Below are positions 8,448 to 16,803 of a DNA stretch of 64,000 nt, piece after piece. Below the pieces are notes generated by a model, which was not told where the DNA came from, ran no database searches, and was given only the letters and a program-made list of their open reading frames with translations. Origin of the DNA: Spirosoma panaciterrae DSM 21099 (GTDB lineage: Bacteria > Bacteroidota > Bacteroidia > Cytophagales > Spirosomataceae); contig NZ_KB893180.1 of the NCBI RefSeq assembly GCF_000374025.1, forward strand, positions 124,001 through 188,000. The letters run 5' to 3'. Position 1 is the first letter of the stretch; each line of letters starts with the position of its first letter. Both the position numbers and the translations under genes were made by a program.

Positions 8448-9104
8448 ATGGGTTTTCTTTCCATACCTAATAAATCAGGCGATATTGGTATAATTCTGAT
8501 GTGTTCTAAAGAATCATTAAATCGGTCGCAAAAAAAAGAGAGTCGGTCACTGACGTTTGGCCTGGCTTGTTGCGCCATTGACATGATGCTTGTGCTGCTA
8601 TCCTACCCGGCTCTGGCTCAGCAACCTGCCGAAACTGTTTATCATATCAAAGTTGTTACAAAAAGCGGAGAGCATTATAAGGGTATCCTATCCGACGTTA
8701 CCGATGCAAACGTCTACGTTGCGTATGAAAAACGATTAGTTAGTGGGCGTGTGGCCTTAACCGATATTCGTAAGATTGTTCTACGCCGGAATAGTAAGAA
8801 GAATGCCATGATTACGGGAGCTATTATTGGTGGATTAGCAGCCGGATTTGCTTCCTATAATTCCCTTCAGCGTAACCAGCCCAGCAGTGCCGTCAACTAC
8901 GGCATTACCTTAACCTTTGCTGCGACCGGTGGTGCTGCCGCCGGTTTGTTGGTTGGCTCCGGGATTGGGAATCTAAAAAAGATCGTTGTTCGTCCCGCCA
9001 TGTTTGCAAACCCGGAACTGAGCCTGTTTCGGCAACTAGAACCGTTTACCTGGCGTTATCATCAAGATATAATTAACCGTTTGCCTAAAACTCCTCAGCA
9101 ATAA
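8448..9104 (+). CDS. Tandem-array paralogue 4: NuoB-N-terminus chimera retaining the tandem cysteines
   Basis: A 218-residue protein starting four bases after copy 3. Residues 1-47 align gap-free with NuoB 1-47, with 24 identities by hand count, including KSG at 9-11, ILM at 16-18 and [10 protein letters not shown] at 35-44, so Cys41 and Cys42 hold the same positions. From residue 48 ([13 protein letters not shown]) it continues as the array protein: beta domain [19 protein letters not shown], basic stretch, [20 protein letters not shown], and [14 protein letters not shown] at the end. It lacks the other NuoB cysteines and cannot bind cluster N2 alone. ALAQ|QP resembles a signal-peptidase site. 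Confidence 0.8.
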   Translation: MGFLSIPNKSGDIGIILMCSKESLNRSQKKESRSLTFGLACCAIDMMLVLLSYPALAQQPAETVYHIKVVTKSGEHYKGILSDVTDANVYVAYEKRLVSGRVALTDIRKIVLRRNSKKNAMITGAIIGGLAAGFASYNSLQRNQPSSAVNYGITLTFAATGGAAAGLLVGSGIGNLKKIVVRPAMFANPELSLFRQLEPFTWRYHQDIINRLPKTPQQ

Positions 9105-9106
9105 CT

Positions 9107-9601
9107 ATGACACCTCAGCCGCTACATGATAAATCAGGTGAAGCCAGTGTGATTCTGATGCGTTCTGAAGATTTGCTAAACTGGTCGCGGGAAAAATCGC
9201 TTTGGCCACTGACGTTCGGGCTGGCTTGCTGCGCGATTGAAATGATGGGCGCCATGGCCTCCAACTACGACCTCGAACGGTTTGGTATTTTTCCGCGCCC
9301 TTCCCCGCGTCAGTCCGATATTATGATTGTGTCGGGAACAGTTACCTATAAAATGGCCGACCGAATCCGTCGACTGTATGAGCAAATGGCCGAACCACGG
9401 TATGTGATTTCAATGGGCTCCTGCTCCAACTGTGGAGGGCCCTACTGGCAACACGGCTACCATGTGGTAAAAGGCGTCGACCGCATTATCCCGGTCGATG
9501 TGTATGTGCCGGGATGCCCGCCACGCCCGGAAGCCCTTATCGACGGTTTTTTGAAGTTACAGGAAAAAATACGAACCGAGCATCCGCTACGAAACGCTTA
9601 A
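9107..9601 (+). CDS. nuoB: NADH-quinone oxidoreductase subunit B
   Basis: The complex I subunit that carries the terminal iron-sulfur cluster N2 next to the quinone site. All four expected ligands are visible: the tandem Cys41-Cys42 in [11 protein letters not shown], Cys106 in [13 protein letters not shown] and Cys137 in [11 protein letters not shown]. The 164-residue length is normal, so this is the functional copy. It begins two bases after paralogue 4. Its first 141 bases are the parent of the N-termini of paralogues 3 and 4. No nuoC follows; the next gene is an unrelated membrane protein 89 bases downstream. Confidence 0.95.
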   Translation: MTPQPLHDKSGEASVILMRSEDLLNWSREKSLWPLTFGLACCAIEMMGAMASNYDLERFGIFPRPSPRQSDIMIVSGTVTYKMADRIRRLYEQMAEPRYVISMGSCSNCGGPYWQHGYHVVKGVDRIIPVDVYVPGCPPRPEALIDGFLKLQEKIRTEHPLRNA

Positions 9602-9690
9602 CGTATCGGGCAGACCACTGGATCCGTTTACGGCTTTGTTTGCGTTAGCCAACAGGAAACGTTAAACTTGGCATCTGAAACACTACACCC

Positions 9691-10632
9691 GTGACTCCCA
9701 TCAATTTATCGTTCCGGCAAACGCTTGGATCAATTCGCCCAGTAGGGTTGATTTACAGCATCACGCTGATTCTCGGCTTAGTCGTTGCCTTACCATTTTA
9801 TAGTACCTTGCTGGCTGAAGATCAGGATTCACTGGCTTTTCTGAACCTACTGAACGGATTTGACTATACCATTTACTCCGATTTCATGCACCGCAGTCGG
9901 AAGGCCATTTTGCCCCTTATCAGCGTAGGTCGATGGATTGGAGCGTTGTATCTATTCCTGAGTGTTTTCTTTGCAGGCGGTATTCTGCTCCGATTTTCGC
10001 AACCATCGGCCCGGTTCGATACGGGTCTGTTCTGGCAGGCTTGTACCCATTATTTTGGGCGTTTTCTACGGTTGTTTGGGGTTACCTTCCTGTTTTTGTT
10101 AGTCGGCGCCGGTAGTTGGCTGGTGGCAGGCTCGTTGGTAGCGATTCTGGCCAACGACGCTGTAACCGAACGTGGGCAATTCTGGATTGGGGCTGTTTTC
10201 TTTTCGTTTGCCGCTCTCACCGGCACGCTCATTTTATGCATAGGCGATTACGCCAAGGTGCTGATGTTTCGGGAAGATAGCCATCAGGCTTTCAAAGCGT
10301 TTGGACAGGCCGGTCGACTGGTATTTAGGAATCTGCTTCGTACGTACGGGCTTTACTGGTTATTTATTCTGATCGGCTCCGGCTTATTCGGCATTTATTT
10401 CCTGATCGACGAGGCTGTTTTAATGAGCAACTGGTCGACGATCCTGCTTCTGTTTGTCATCCAGCAACTTTTAATTCTTGGGCGAATCGGCCTGAAATTC
10501 TGGGCCTTGGGAGCTGCGTATGTCACGTATACGATCTTGCCCAAACCGACATTCCCCCTAAGCCAAACCTCCATACCGGCCTACACGTCGCCACCGACCG
10601 CTGAAACGGCGACACCCCTATCGCCTGAATAG
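9691..10632 (+). CDS. Polytopic membrane protein of unknown function
   Basis: A 313-residue protein with about six transmembrane segments (near residues 15-38, 70-95, 125-155, 165-190, 220-240 and 245-275) and a proline/threonine-rich C-terminal tail. The start is GTG at 9691. I recognise no family motif. The gene follows nuoB by 89 bases in the same direction and could be read from the same transcript, but nothing links it to complex I. It ends 29 bases from the convergent glycosyltransferase-like gene. Confidence 0.65.
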   Translation: MTPINLSFRQTLGSIRPVGLIYSITLILGLVVALPFYSTLLAEDQDSLAFLNLLNGFDYTIYSDFMHRSRKAILPLISVGRWIGALYLFLSVFFAGGILLRFSQPSARFDTGLFWQACTHYFGRFLRLFGVTFLFLLVGAGSWLVAGSLVAILANDAVTERGQFWIGAVFFSFAALTGTLILCIGDYAKVLMFREDSHQAFKAFGQAGRLVFRNLLRTYGLYWLFILIGSGLFGIYFLIDEAVLMSNWSTILLLFVIQQLLILGRIGLKFWALGAAYVTYTILPKPTFPLSQTSIPAYTSPPTAETATPLSPE

Positions 10633-10661
10633 CCAGGGAGGAATTACTGTCTAAAAACCAG

Positions 10662-12041
10662 TTAAGAAAACCCCCATTTTGTTAAAAGCAGTACCGAGGC
10701 CACCGTATAGGCTACCAGCAGGATATATGTTTTGATATTGGCCGATTCCGGGAAAATCCTTACCAATCCGTAGCCAATAAAAGGCCAGGGATGAATGAGA
10801 TAACGTTCGAAAAACGGGTGATTTCCACCTATAAATGCCTGAGACGCTATAAAAAAGGCTATAAAGGCTATTGAAAACAGTAACCCCTTGTCGGCAAAAC
10901 CCTCTACCCGTAGTAGCTCAACAAGTTGCCGAATCACAATGGACAGACTCACAAAGCTCAGAGTGTAAACAGCCAGAAAACCTAGTTTGAGAGCGAGTTG
11001 GCTTTTAGCTAATAGCCAGTTTAATGTATGCTCGATAGGCCCGCTGAATACGTCGTTGACCGATTCGGGGTCACGCAGCAGGTTGACCTGAAATAAAGCG
11101 AGTATCAGTGCGATCACGAAGGAGCCAATCAGCAGTGGCCGCGTGGACTTTATATACCGAAAACCAGCGAGCCATACGAATGGGGCAATATATATCCCGG
11201 TAAGCACGAAGGCAGAGACAGGCCGTAGAGCATTGAAACTGATCCCAGACCGTAGTTTAGACCACTGATGAAACAACGGGGGCGTAAATCCACCCCATAA
11301 ACTGACCAAACCAGCTAAAGGAAGTAAACTGACAGCAATCGATGCATAGAGCAGTATCCGGCGGGTTGTCAATACGTTGGCTCCCATCTGGCGATATTTT
11401 TCCCAGTCTTCTACCGCCAGAACAATAAACAGCGCTGGCAAAAGAGGGATATAATAAAATCGGGCAATGGTGGTAAGGCCCAGGAAAAGACAGGCCAGAA
11501 AAAAAGGATAGAGACGCTCAAGCTTTGAAACTGACAGCAGCAACAAACCTGCAAACAGAAAAACCAGCGATGGTCCCTCGGTCATGACGGTTGAAACACT
11601 CAGAAAAAAATAAGGACAGACCAGCATAAATACACTGGCTGCTACAATTCGCTTCTGCCATACTCCCGATAAAGACCTGAGATGAAAATAAGTAGCTATA
11701 GCCAGCCCTGCCAGTGCAACGCAGGTGATAAGCCTTAAGCCGACGTAGTCGATTGTTGGAAACAACCAGATCCACAAGGCAAACCAGAGATGACTGGCCA
11801 CCCCCGTTGGTGGTACATGCCGATATAAAGTCGTTTTATTGAGGCCAAATTTGGCAAAAGGAAGGCTGTATTCCAGATGGAATGACTCATCCATTACGCC
11901 AAACTTAATTCGAACAGCCAGCCAGGCAGCAATGAGCAGATACAACGCACAGATCGCAATAAAGTATTGTCGATACAGTTTAGTTTGTTCTACAGGGGCC
12001 GAAAAGGCAGACAGACGGTCAGTAGTCACAAAAAATTTCAT
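10662..12041 (-). CDS. GT-C-type polytopic membrane protein, probable lipid-linked-sugar glycosyltransferase
   Basis: A 459-residue protein with about ten to twelve hydrophobic helices. Early in the first extracytoplasmic loop is an acidic motif, MDESFH (residues 50-55), in the position of the catalytic acidic residues of GT-C glycosyltransferases; the order resembles ALG10/PMT-type enzymes. These transfer sugars from polyprenyl-phosphate donors on the outer face of the membrane. The nearby GT2 enzyme could make such a donor. The substrate cannot be predicted. It is separated from the GT2 gene by 483 non-coding bases, so it may have its own promoter. Confidence 0.55.
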   Translation of the reverse strand: MKFFVTTDRLSAFSAPVEQTKLYRQYFIAICALYLLIAAWLAVRIKFGVMDESFHLEYSLPFAKFGLNKTTLYRHVPPTGVASHLWFALWIWLFPTIDYVGLRLITCVALAGLAIATYFHLRSLSGVWQKRIVAASVFMLVCPYFFLSVSTVMTEGPSLVFLFAGLLLLSVSKLERLYPFFLACLFLGLTTIARFYYIPLLPALFIVLAVEDWEKYRQMGANVLTTRRILLYASIAVSLLPLAGLVSLWGGFTPPLFHQWSKLRSGISFNALRPVSAFVLTGIYIAPFVWLAGFRYIKSTRPLLIGSFVIALILALFQVNLLRDPESVNDVFSGPIEHTLNWLLAKSQLALKLGFLAVYTLSFVSLSIVIRQLVELLRVEGFADKGLLFSIAFIAFFIASQAFIGGNHPFFERYLIHPWPFIGYGLVRIFPESANIKTYILLVAYTVASVLLLTKWGFS

Positions 12042-12524
12042 TCAATAGCCTATTTTAGAAGCTCCAGCCAACACCCGGCCAGCTATGTACAACTACATAA
12101 CCATTTTCCCGAGACAGCCCAACTACATTCGGGGATTGTTAGCTCACTGCTTATCAGGCAAGTTTGCCAATACGGTTAACCGGAAGCTGCGTAGGCGCTA
12201 AATCAACTACCTAAACCTGTTTATCAACCGGCCAGCATTCAGGAAAGGCCGAAAGGTAACCACCCCAGGAAACGTATTAAGTACCCTCTCCAACGAAACC
12301 AGTTTCTTCTCAAAAGATAAAACTGAGGGGCAAAAATATGCCCCTTTCGCCAAACAGCGTGAAATTTAGATAGATCAGAAAGCAGAAAAAAACTATATGG
12401 CAGTTCAAATGCTGAGCATACCAGAATCAGGCAAAGCCCGAATGCACAACATTACCCTGATTAACAGGAGCTTAGAAAAAGAAAGGAGTTATCAATGTAG
12501 GCACGTTCACAAACATCGGCTCAG
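12042..12524. other. 483-base intergenic region
   Basis: No credible coding sequence is seen. A hairpin at 12326-12345 with a T-rich downstream run on the minus strand probably ends the GT2 transcript. The remainder (12042-12320) presumably holds the promoter of the leftward GT-C-like gene, but no clear -7 box was found. Confidence 0.5.
12326..12345 (-). terminator. Probable intrinsic terminator of the GT2 transcript
   Basis: AGGGGC (12326-12331) pairs with GCCCCT (12340-12345). Read on the minus strand the hairpin is followed by AGTTTTATCTTTT. It lies about 180 bases past the stop of the GT2 gene. Confidence 0.5.
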
Positions 12525-13235
12525 TTAAGTAAACAGGCCATAGCGAACAATACAGTAGATGGCCCTAAAGCCATCTTTCCAGTTTATCTTTTTTCCCTCT
12601 TCATACGTTCGCCCATAATAGGAGATACCGACTTCGTAAATACGAATACCAGGTACTTTCGACAGTTTAGCGGTCACTTCGGGTTCAAATCCGAACCGTC
12701 TTTCGTGCAAGGGAATCTGCTTGATAATATCTGTTCGGAAGAGTTTATAACACGTTTCCATATCGGTCAGATTCAGATTCGTACACATATTGCTTAGAAA
12801 AGTCAGAAATTTGTTGCCAATAGTATGCCAGAAGAATAGAATTCGATGGGCATTACCACCCATAAAGCGCGAACCATACACTACATCGGCAAAACCATCC
12901 AGCACCGGCTTCAACAGGACATTAAATTCGGCTGGATCATATTCCAGGTCAGCATCCTGTACAATCAGGTAATCGCCCGACGCTTTCTGAATGCCTGTAT
13001 GCAAAGCCGCCCCTTTTCCCTGGTTGACCGCATGGGCGACATAGTGGATGTTGGCGTCAGAATGAGACTGAATAAACTGTAAGACGGCACCCTCCGTATT
13101 GTCTCTGGATGCATCATTCACTATGATAATTTCTTTACTGACTGACTCAGGCAACTGAATTTCCAATAACCTGGCTAAAATTTTTCTAATTGTATTTTCT
13201 TCGTTATAAGCAGGTATAATTATTGACAATTTCAT
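12525..13235 (-). CDS. Family 2 glycosyltransferase, dolichol-phosphate mannosyltransferase-like
   Basis: A 236-residue soluble GT-A enzyme. The nucleotide-sugar binding start is SIIIPAYNEENTI, a conserved VNDASRDNT lies near residue 39, NQGKGAALHTG near 71, and the metal-binding DAD at residues 94-96. A YGSRFMGG segment follows. It lacks C-terminal membrane helices, like the short DPM1-type synthases, which transfer a hexose from a nucleotide sugar to polyprenyl phosphate. It lies 18 bases after the 401-residue GT-C-like gene, so the two form one transcript. Together they suggest donor synthesis plus membrane transfer; the acceptor is unknown. Confidence 0.88.
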   Translation of the reverse strand: MKLSIIIPAYNEENTIRKILARLLEIQLPESVSKEIIIVNDASRDNTEGAVLQFIQSHSDANIHYVAHAVNQGKGAALHTGIQKASGDYLIVQDADLEYDPAEFNVLLKPVLDGFADVVYGSRFMGGNAHRILFFWHTIGNKFLTFLSNMCTNLNLTDMETCYKLFRTDIIKQIPLHERRFGFEPEVTAKLSKVPGIRIYEVGISYYGRTYEEGKKINWKDGFRAIYCIVRYGLFT

Positions 13236-13253
13236 AGTCTAATCCACTGTAGA

Positions 13254-14459
13254 TCAAAGGGAACCGTAACGCTGATACATAATAAACAAAAGAACAAAGA
13301 CGCAGCATATCGTTAAAACCAGCCCTTTCTGCTGCTTTTCTGACTGTTGAAGGCTACACCAGGCCAAACAGGGGGCAATAGTCGCAAAAACCGAAATTCG
13401 CTCGTAGAGGTAAGGGAGCGTAACTAATAAGACCGCTGCGCCCAACAAACCAAAAAAGAGTGGGTAGTGGTCGCGGTGAAGTCGTAGCCAGCCTAAGCCA
13501 AGTAGTAGGTAGCTTATTACCCAACCTAATTGGCCATTAGCCAATGCTGCCTGACTAAGTTGGCGGGCAATACCAACAATAGTGGCAGTTTTGTAAAGAA
13601 GCACAGCAGCCAGTATCAGCAAACCGACAACGATCAGCGAATAGGTCCGATGTTGTTTTATATCCTCAACTGTCCGGTTGCCAATGACCCAGAACAGGCC
13701 TCCGGCTACCATAAAAACGGTACCCAAATACCCAAATGAAGGCTTGCCATGAACGTGGTATTCCTGAAAAAAAACATGACTGGCAAATTTTGGCGGGTAC
13801 ATTCCCCCCCAGGTCAACCAGGTTATCAAGACCCCTGAAAGGGCCAGTACACCAATAACCAGTGCCCGAATGACCTCATTTTTTTGTAGAGGGAATTTAG
13901 GCATAAAGAGCCCAACGGTTCCACCAATAAAAACCTGAAAACTTACCGCAAACGGTAGAATCAGCAATCCCACTCTCTTCTGTCGACGCACCAGTATCCA
14001 GAACAAGTAGAAAAGACCAAGGCCAGGCAATAAAGGATGAGCCCGAACACTATAGATGAGTACATACGGATTGAACAGCACAGCCAGCGATTTATATCGA
14101 CCCGAACGAGCCTGCTCCCCTACCAGGATAAGCCAGCAACCTAACGACAGTAAACGTCCGGTCACCAGAATTTTGCCGCTGGCCCAAGACTCAGCAACTG
14201 CCTGTAAGGCTGCTACAACCCATAGATAAAATGATGAAATTGACCAATAGGGCGACAAGTCCAAAGCAGGCCAGAGCGAAAAAGCCTGATCAAATGCAGG
14301 TAAGTAAGCCCCGCCTTCGTCGCCTTTAGCCTGCTGAGTAACGGCCGAATACAGCAACAGAAAAAACGTGATAACCAGTATTCCATACCGAACGAATGCT
14401 TCCGCTTTTCGCGATTCAAGAATAGAGACGTTTGCAGGACTCAAGTTACTTAACAACAT
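13254..14459 (-). CDS. GT-C-like polytopic membrane protein
   Basis: A 401-residue protein with roughly ten hydrophobic helices. A loop after the first helix contains the acidic motif KGDEGGAYLPAFDQ (about residues 45-58), comparable to the MDESFH loop of the neighbouring 459-residue protein. I infer a GT-C-type glycosyltransferase using a polyprenyl-phosphate sugar, but sequence support is only the topology, the acidic loop and the linkage to a GT2 synthase. It is the first gene of the leftward pair 14459-12525. It could alternatively be an oligosaccharide transporter. Confidence 0.5.
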   Translation of the reverse strand: MLLSNLSPANVSILESRKAEAFVRYGILVITFFLLLYSAVTQQAKGDEGGAYLPAFDQAFSLWPALDLSPYWSISSFYLWVVAALQAVAESWASGKILVTGRLLSLGCWLILVGEQARSGRYKSLAVLFNPYVLIYSVRAHPLLPGLGLFYLFWILVRRQKRVGLLILPFAVSFQVFIGGTVGLFMPKFPLQKNEVIRALVIGVLALSGVLITWLTWGGMYPPKFASHVFFQEYHVHGKPSFGYLGTVFMVAGGLFWVIGNRTVEDIKQHRTYSLIVVGLLILAAVLLYKTATIVGIARQLSQAALANGQLGWVISYLLLGLGWLRLHRDHYPLFFGLLGAAVLLVTLPYLYERISVFATIAPCLAWCSLQQSEKQQKGLVLTICCVFVLLFIMYQRYGSL

Positions 14460-14582
14460 TGGCCGATTAAATTGGAACTAAATTAAAAGCTTTTTCAACA
14501 GTTCATAAAAAAACAAGTAACCCTTTTAACCAATGAATAAACAACAAATTCGCAAACCTCTGACTAATAAACAATTTAAAAT

Positions 14583-15371
14583 ATGTCAACTCATCTAATT
14601 TTCTTAATGAGCGGTCTTCTCATGACCTTATTCACCCTCAAACAGGACACACCTCCCCGGCTCCAGATCTTTCTGCTTATCGGCCAATCGAACATGGCAG
14701 GCCGGGGCGATCTGGACGCCGAATCGAAGCAAACCAATCCCCGAATATGGATGCTCGACAAAGCGCTAAACTGGGCACCTGCACAGGACCCGATGCATTT
14801 CGACAAACCAGACATTGTAGGCGTAGGCCCTGGCCTGAGTTTCGCGAAGCGACTAGCCAGTACGTATCCAGAACTGAACATCGGCCTGGTTCCCTGTGCC
14901 GTTGGCGGGTCTGGTATCAATGTCTGGAAACCGGGGGCTTACTATGAGCCTACCAAATCGCATCCGTACGATGACATGCTACTCCGGGCAAAAAAAGCCC
15001 TTGAAAATGGCGAGCTGGCTGGTTTTATCTGGCATCAGGGTGAATCGGACTCCGATCCGGAAAAAGCCCTTGAATACGAGGAAAAACTTACAGAGTTGGT
15101 TCAACGGTTACGCAAAGACCTTAATGCGTCCAATGTACCTTTCGTAGCCGGGACCCTGGGCGACTTTGTGGTGAATCGTAACCCGGACGCCAAAACGGTC
15201 AATGGGGCTATTATGGAAGCGACCAAACAGCTTCCCAATGCCTACTATGTGCTCTCGGCGGGACTGACCGATAAAGGCGATGCTACTCATTTCGACACCG
15301 AATCGGCCCGTATTCTGGGCCAGCGCTACGCTGATGCGTTCATTCAGAATAAATTATTGAAGGTCAAATAA
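14583..15371 (+). CDS. SGNH-type carbohydrate esterase (sialate O-acetylesterase-like, CE6)
   Basis: A 262-residue exported esterase. A short signal is followed by the catalytic serine block IFLLIGQSNMAGRG (Ser36). A glycine block VPCAVGGSGINVWKPG and FIWHQGESDS follow, and the C-terminal Asp/His block is GDATHFDTESARILGQRY. This order is that of the SASA/CE6 family, which removes acetyl groups from plant polysaccharides or sialic acids. The start ATG is at 14583, with an AT-rich upstream region. A transporter gene follows on the same strand after about 70 bases. The substrate is undetermined. Confidence 0.85.
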   Translation: MSTHLIFLMSGLLMTLFTLKQDTPPRLQIFLLIGQSNMAGRGDLDAESKQTNPRIWMLDKALNWAPAQDPMHFDKPDIVGVGPGLSFAKRLASTYPELNIGLVPCAVGGSGINVWKPGAYYEPTKSHPYDDMLLRAKKALENGELAGFIWHQGESDSDPEKALEYEEKLTELVQRLRKDLNASNVPFVAGTLGDFVVNRNPDAKTVNGAIMEATKQLPNAYYVLSAGLTDKGDATHFDTESARILGQRYADAFIQNKLLKVK

Positions 15372-15442
15372 AGCCTAATCTTCTTTGGCCATTTTGTATT
15401 ATTGCAGAATTGTTTCGCTCTCTTAACCTCAGATACTGCCGC

Positions 15443-16711
15443 ATGGCCGTTCCTACTGTTTCCTCCAAATCTCAATCACCTACGGTTGGGCTATTCAGCC
15501 TGCCGGTTATTGTTGCGGCATTAGGTTACTTTGTCGACATTTATGACCTCCTGTTGTTCGGCATCGTTCGCGTACCCAGCCTGAAAGACCTTGGCCTATC
15601 ACCCGATCAAATTTCAACGGTTGGTGCTACTATTCTGAACTGGCAGATGGGTGGTCTGCTCCTGGGGGGCATTTTATGGGGCGTTCTGGGCGATAAGCGT
15701 GGTCGCCTGTCAGTCCTGTTCGGCTCCATTATTACCTATTCCATTGCCAATATTGCCTGCGGGTTTATAAAGAACATTACTTTCATGGACCCCATCACCT
15801 ACTATGCCCTCATGCGCTTCATTGCCGGTATCGGGCTGGCGGGTGAACTAGGCGCGGGTATTACCCTGGTTAGCGAAGTGTTGCCAAAAGAAAAACGGGC
15901 CATTGGTACATCGCTGGTGGCCGGTATCGGATTGTTCGGTGCTGTAGTGGCTTATTTCACGGTTAAACTTTTCGACTGGCAAATGGCCTTTTTTGTTGGC
16001 GGTGGTCTGGGTTTTGGGCTGCTACTCCTGCGGGTAGGTGTAGTAGAATCGGGCATGTTTAAAGATGTATCGGATCAAAAGCATGTAAGCCGGGGCGATT
16101 TTCTTTCTTTTTTCACGAATTGGGATCGGTTGAAACGCTACCTCAAGTGCATAGGTATCGGTTTGCCTACCTGGTTCGTCATTGGCATTCTGGCTACGTT
16201 CAGCAACGAGTTCGGCAAAGCACTGGGTATCAGCGAAGAAATCCAGCCGGGTTTAGCCATCATGTGGTGTTATGTTGGCCTGGCGGTAGGCGATCTGGCC
16301 AGTGGTTTTATCAGCCAGGCTCTGGCGTCACGTAAGAAGGCAGTCACACTACTCATGATAGTTTCGCTACTGTTCGGCTTAATTTATTTGTACATGGGAA
16401 TAAAAAGTGCCGCAGTACTGTATGGATTGTGTCTGGCGATGGGTTTTGGGATCGGTTACTGGGCCATGTTTGTTACGATCGGCGCCGAACAATTCGGGAC
16501 GAACCTTCGGGCTACGGCCGCCACAACGGTACCCAACATGGTGCGGGGTATGGTTATCCTGATGACAAGTCTGTACGGCGACCTGAAGCCCTCGCTGGGT
16601 GTTATCAACGCTGGCGCTGTAGTGGGGATCATTGCATTTGCGCTTGGCTTTTACTCCATCCTGACCATACCCGAAACCCACGGCAAGGATTTGAACTATC
16701 TGGAAGAATAA
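15443..16711 (+). CDS. MFS transporter, copy 1 of a tandem pair
   Basis: About 422 residues with twelve predicted helices. The loop 2-3 signature GDKRGRLSVLFGS and the acidic motif DIYDLLLFGIVRVPS in helix 1 are typical of the major facilitator superfamily. I use the ATG at 15443 rather than an in-frame TTG 33 bases upstream. The next gene is a close paralogue with the same motifs. The substrate is unknown; the acidic helix 1 motif suggests proton coupling and an organic acid or sugar substrate, which is inference. Confidence 0.85.
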   Translation: MAVPTVSSKSQSPTVGLFSLPVIVAALGYFVDIYDLLLFGIVRVPSLKDLGLSPDQISTVGATILNWQMGGLLLGGILWGVLGDKRGRLSVLFGSIITYSIANIACGFIKNITFMDPITYYALMRFIAGIGLAGELGAGITLVSEVLPKEKRAIGTSLVAGIGLFGAVVAYFTVKLFDWQMAFFVGGGLGFGLLLLRVGVVESGMFKDVSDQKHVSRGDFLSFFTNWDRLKRYLKCIGIGLPTWFVIGILATFSNEFGKALGISEEIQPGLAIMWCYVGLAVGDLASGFISQALASRKKAVTLLMIVSLLFGLIYLYMGIKSAAVLYGLCLAMGFGIGYWAMFVTIGAEQFGTNLRATAATTVPNMVRGMVILMTSLYGDLKPSLGVINAGAVVGIIAFALGFYSILTIPETHGKDLNYLEE

Positions 16712-16740
16712 CAAAATAAGGAGGAAAGGGTCTTTTTAAA

Positions 16741-16796
16741 CTCTCTCTTCCCCTTCTTCCCCCTCCTCCCTTTCTTCCTTCCTCCCTCTCCCCCCT
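16741..16796 (+). other. 56-base pure pyrimidine tract between two MFS genes
   Basis: Every base from 16741 to 16796 is C or T. The complementary strand is pure purine with several G-runs, so triplex (H-DNA) or G-quadruplex formation is possible. A GGAGGAAAGGG segment at about 16720-16730 is partly complementary to CCCTTTCTTCC within the tract. The tract ends eight bases before the start codon of the second transporter. Confidence 0.8.
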
Positions 16797-16803
16797 GCTT
16801 TCA

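Noticed and set aside
12660..12700. GGTTCAAATCC resembling a tRNA T-loop
   Set aside because: It lies within the GT2 coding sequence, and no acceptor stem, anticodon arm or CCA end surrounds it.
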